From NCBI GenBank assembly GCA_026990885.1, contig JALXCO010000191.1, positions 1 through 5,265 on the forward strand: a DNA stretch of 5,265 bases, read 5' to 3'. The notes below the pieces were generated by a model, which worked only from the letters and a program-made list of their open reading frames with translations, was not told the origin of the DNA and ran no database searches. The first letter of the stretch is position 1; each line of letters opens with the position of its first letter. Source of the stretch: Desulfurococcales archaeon. Lineage in GTDB: Archaea; Thermoproteota; Thermoprotei_A; Sulfolobales; AG1. A program made the translations under genes and the position numbers. Of this stretch, positions 5,212-5,265 are shown piece by piece.

Positions 5212-5265
5212 TTTTGGAGGATTCATCGCACGATGTATTGAACGGTTTTGTTGAGGTTAAGAGGA
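5196..5265 (+). pseudogene. C-terminal continuation of the methyltransferase in the -1 frame
   Basis: In the frame with codons starting at 5202, 5205, 5208 and 5211, the translation after the G run reads GYIVLEDSSHDVLNGFVEVK and then R, and stays open to the window end. The sequence LEDSSHD...GFVEV suits the segment that follows strand 5 in this methyltransferase group. In this frame a TGA at 5193-5195 marks the upstream limit, and the original frame stops at 5209-5211. The shift must therefore lie between 5196 and 5211. That interval holds GGGGG (5199-5203) and ATATATA (5204-5210). One added G, or the loss of one TA unit, would restore a single frame. I cannot tell a sequencing error from a real mutation or from recoding. 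Confidence 0.6.

Overview
The window looks like a piece of a thermophilic crenarchaeal (Thermoproteota) chromosome. The signs are AGA/AGG and ATA codon preference, TTG start codons, archaeal TATA-type promoters a short distance upstream of genes, a tRNA with a small intron after anticodon position 37, and archaeal eIF2B/ribose-1,5-bisphosphate isomerase proteins. The Desulfurococcales or a neighbouring order would fit, but the order is a guess. I see no insertion sequence, integrase, CRISPR array or phage gene.

Region 1-733 (minus strand): the 5' part of a gene for a membrane-anchored protein with a caspase-like (clan CD) outer domain, running off the left edge. It appears to have its own promoter, and a hairpin plus T-run that could end the upstream operon overlaps that promoter.

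Region 734-4273 (minus strand): a compact set of four genes read right to left. In order of transcription these are an NADP-type beta-hydroxyacid dehydrogenase (3389-4273), an eIF2B-alpha-like protein (2437-3387), ribose-1,5-bisphosphate isomerase (1435-2430) and a glyoxalase-II-like metallo-beta-lactamase-fold hydrolase (734-1390). Gaps of 1, 6 and 44 bases suggest a single transcript. The isomerase and the eIF2B-like protein are paralogues side by side. Only the isomerase keeps the Cys and Asp needed for catalysis, so the pair joins a working metabolic enzyme of the archaeal nucleoside-monophosphate (AMP phosphorylase / type III RubisCO) route with a probably non-catalytic, regulatory or ligand-binding relative.

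Region 4274-4686: a divergent control region of 132 bases, an intron-containing tRNA-Arg(UCU) gene on the plus strand, and an AT-rich 181-base spacer with a TATA-like promoter.

Region 4687-5265 (plus strand): a class I SAM-dependent methyltransferase. Its frame closes at 5211, but the protein clearly continues in the -1 frame to the window edge. The frame change must lie in a 15-base interval that contains a run of five G and a short TA repeat. It may be a sequencing error, a real mutation, or translational frameshifting.
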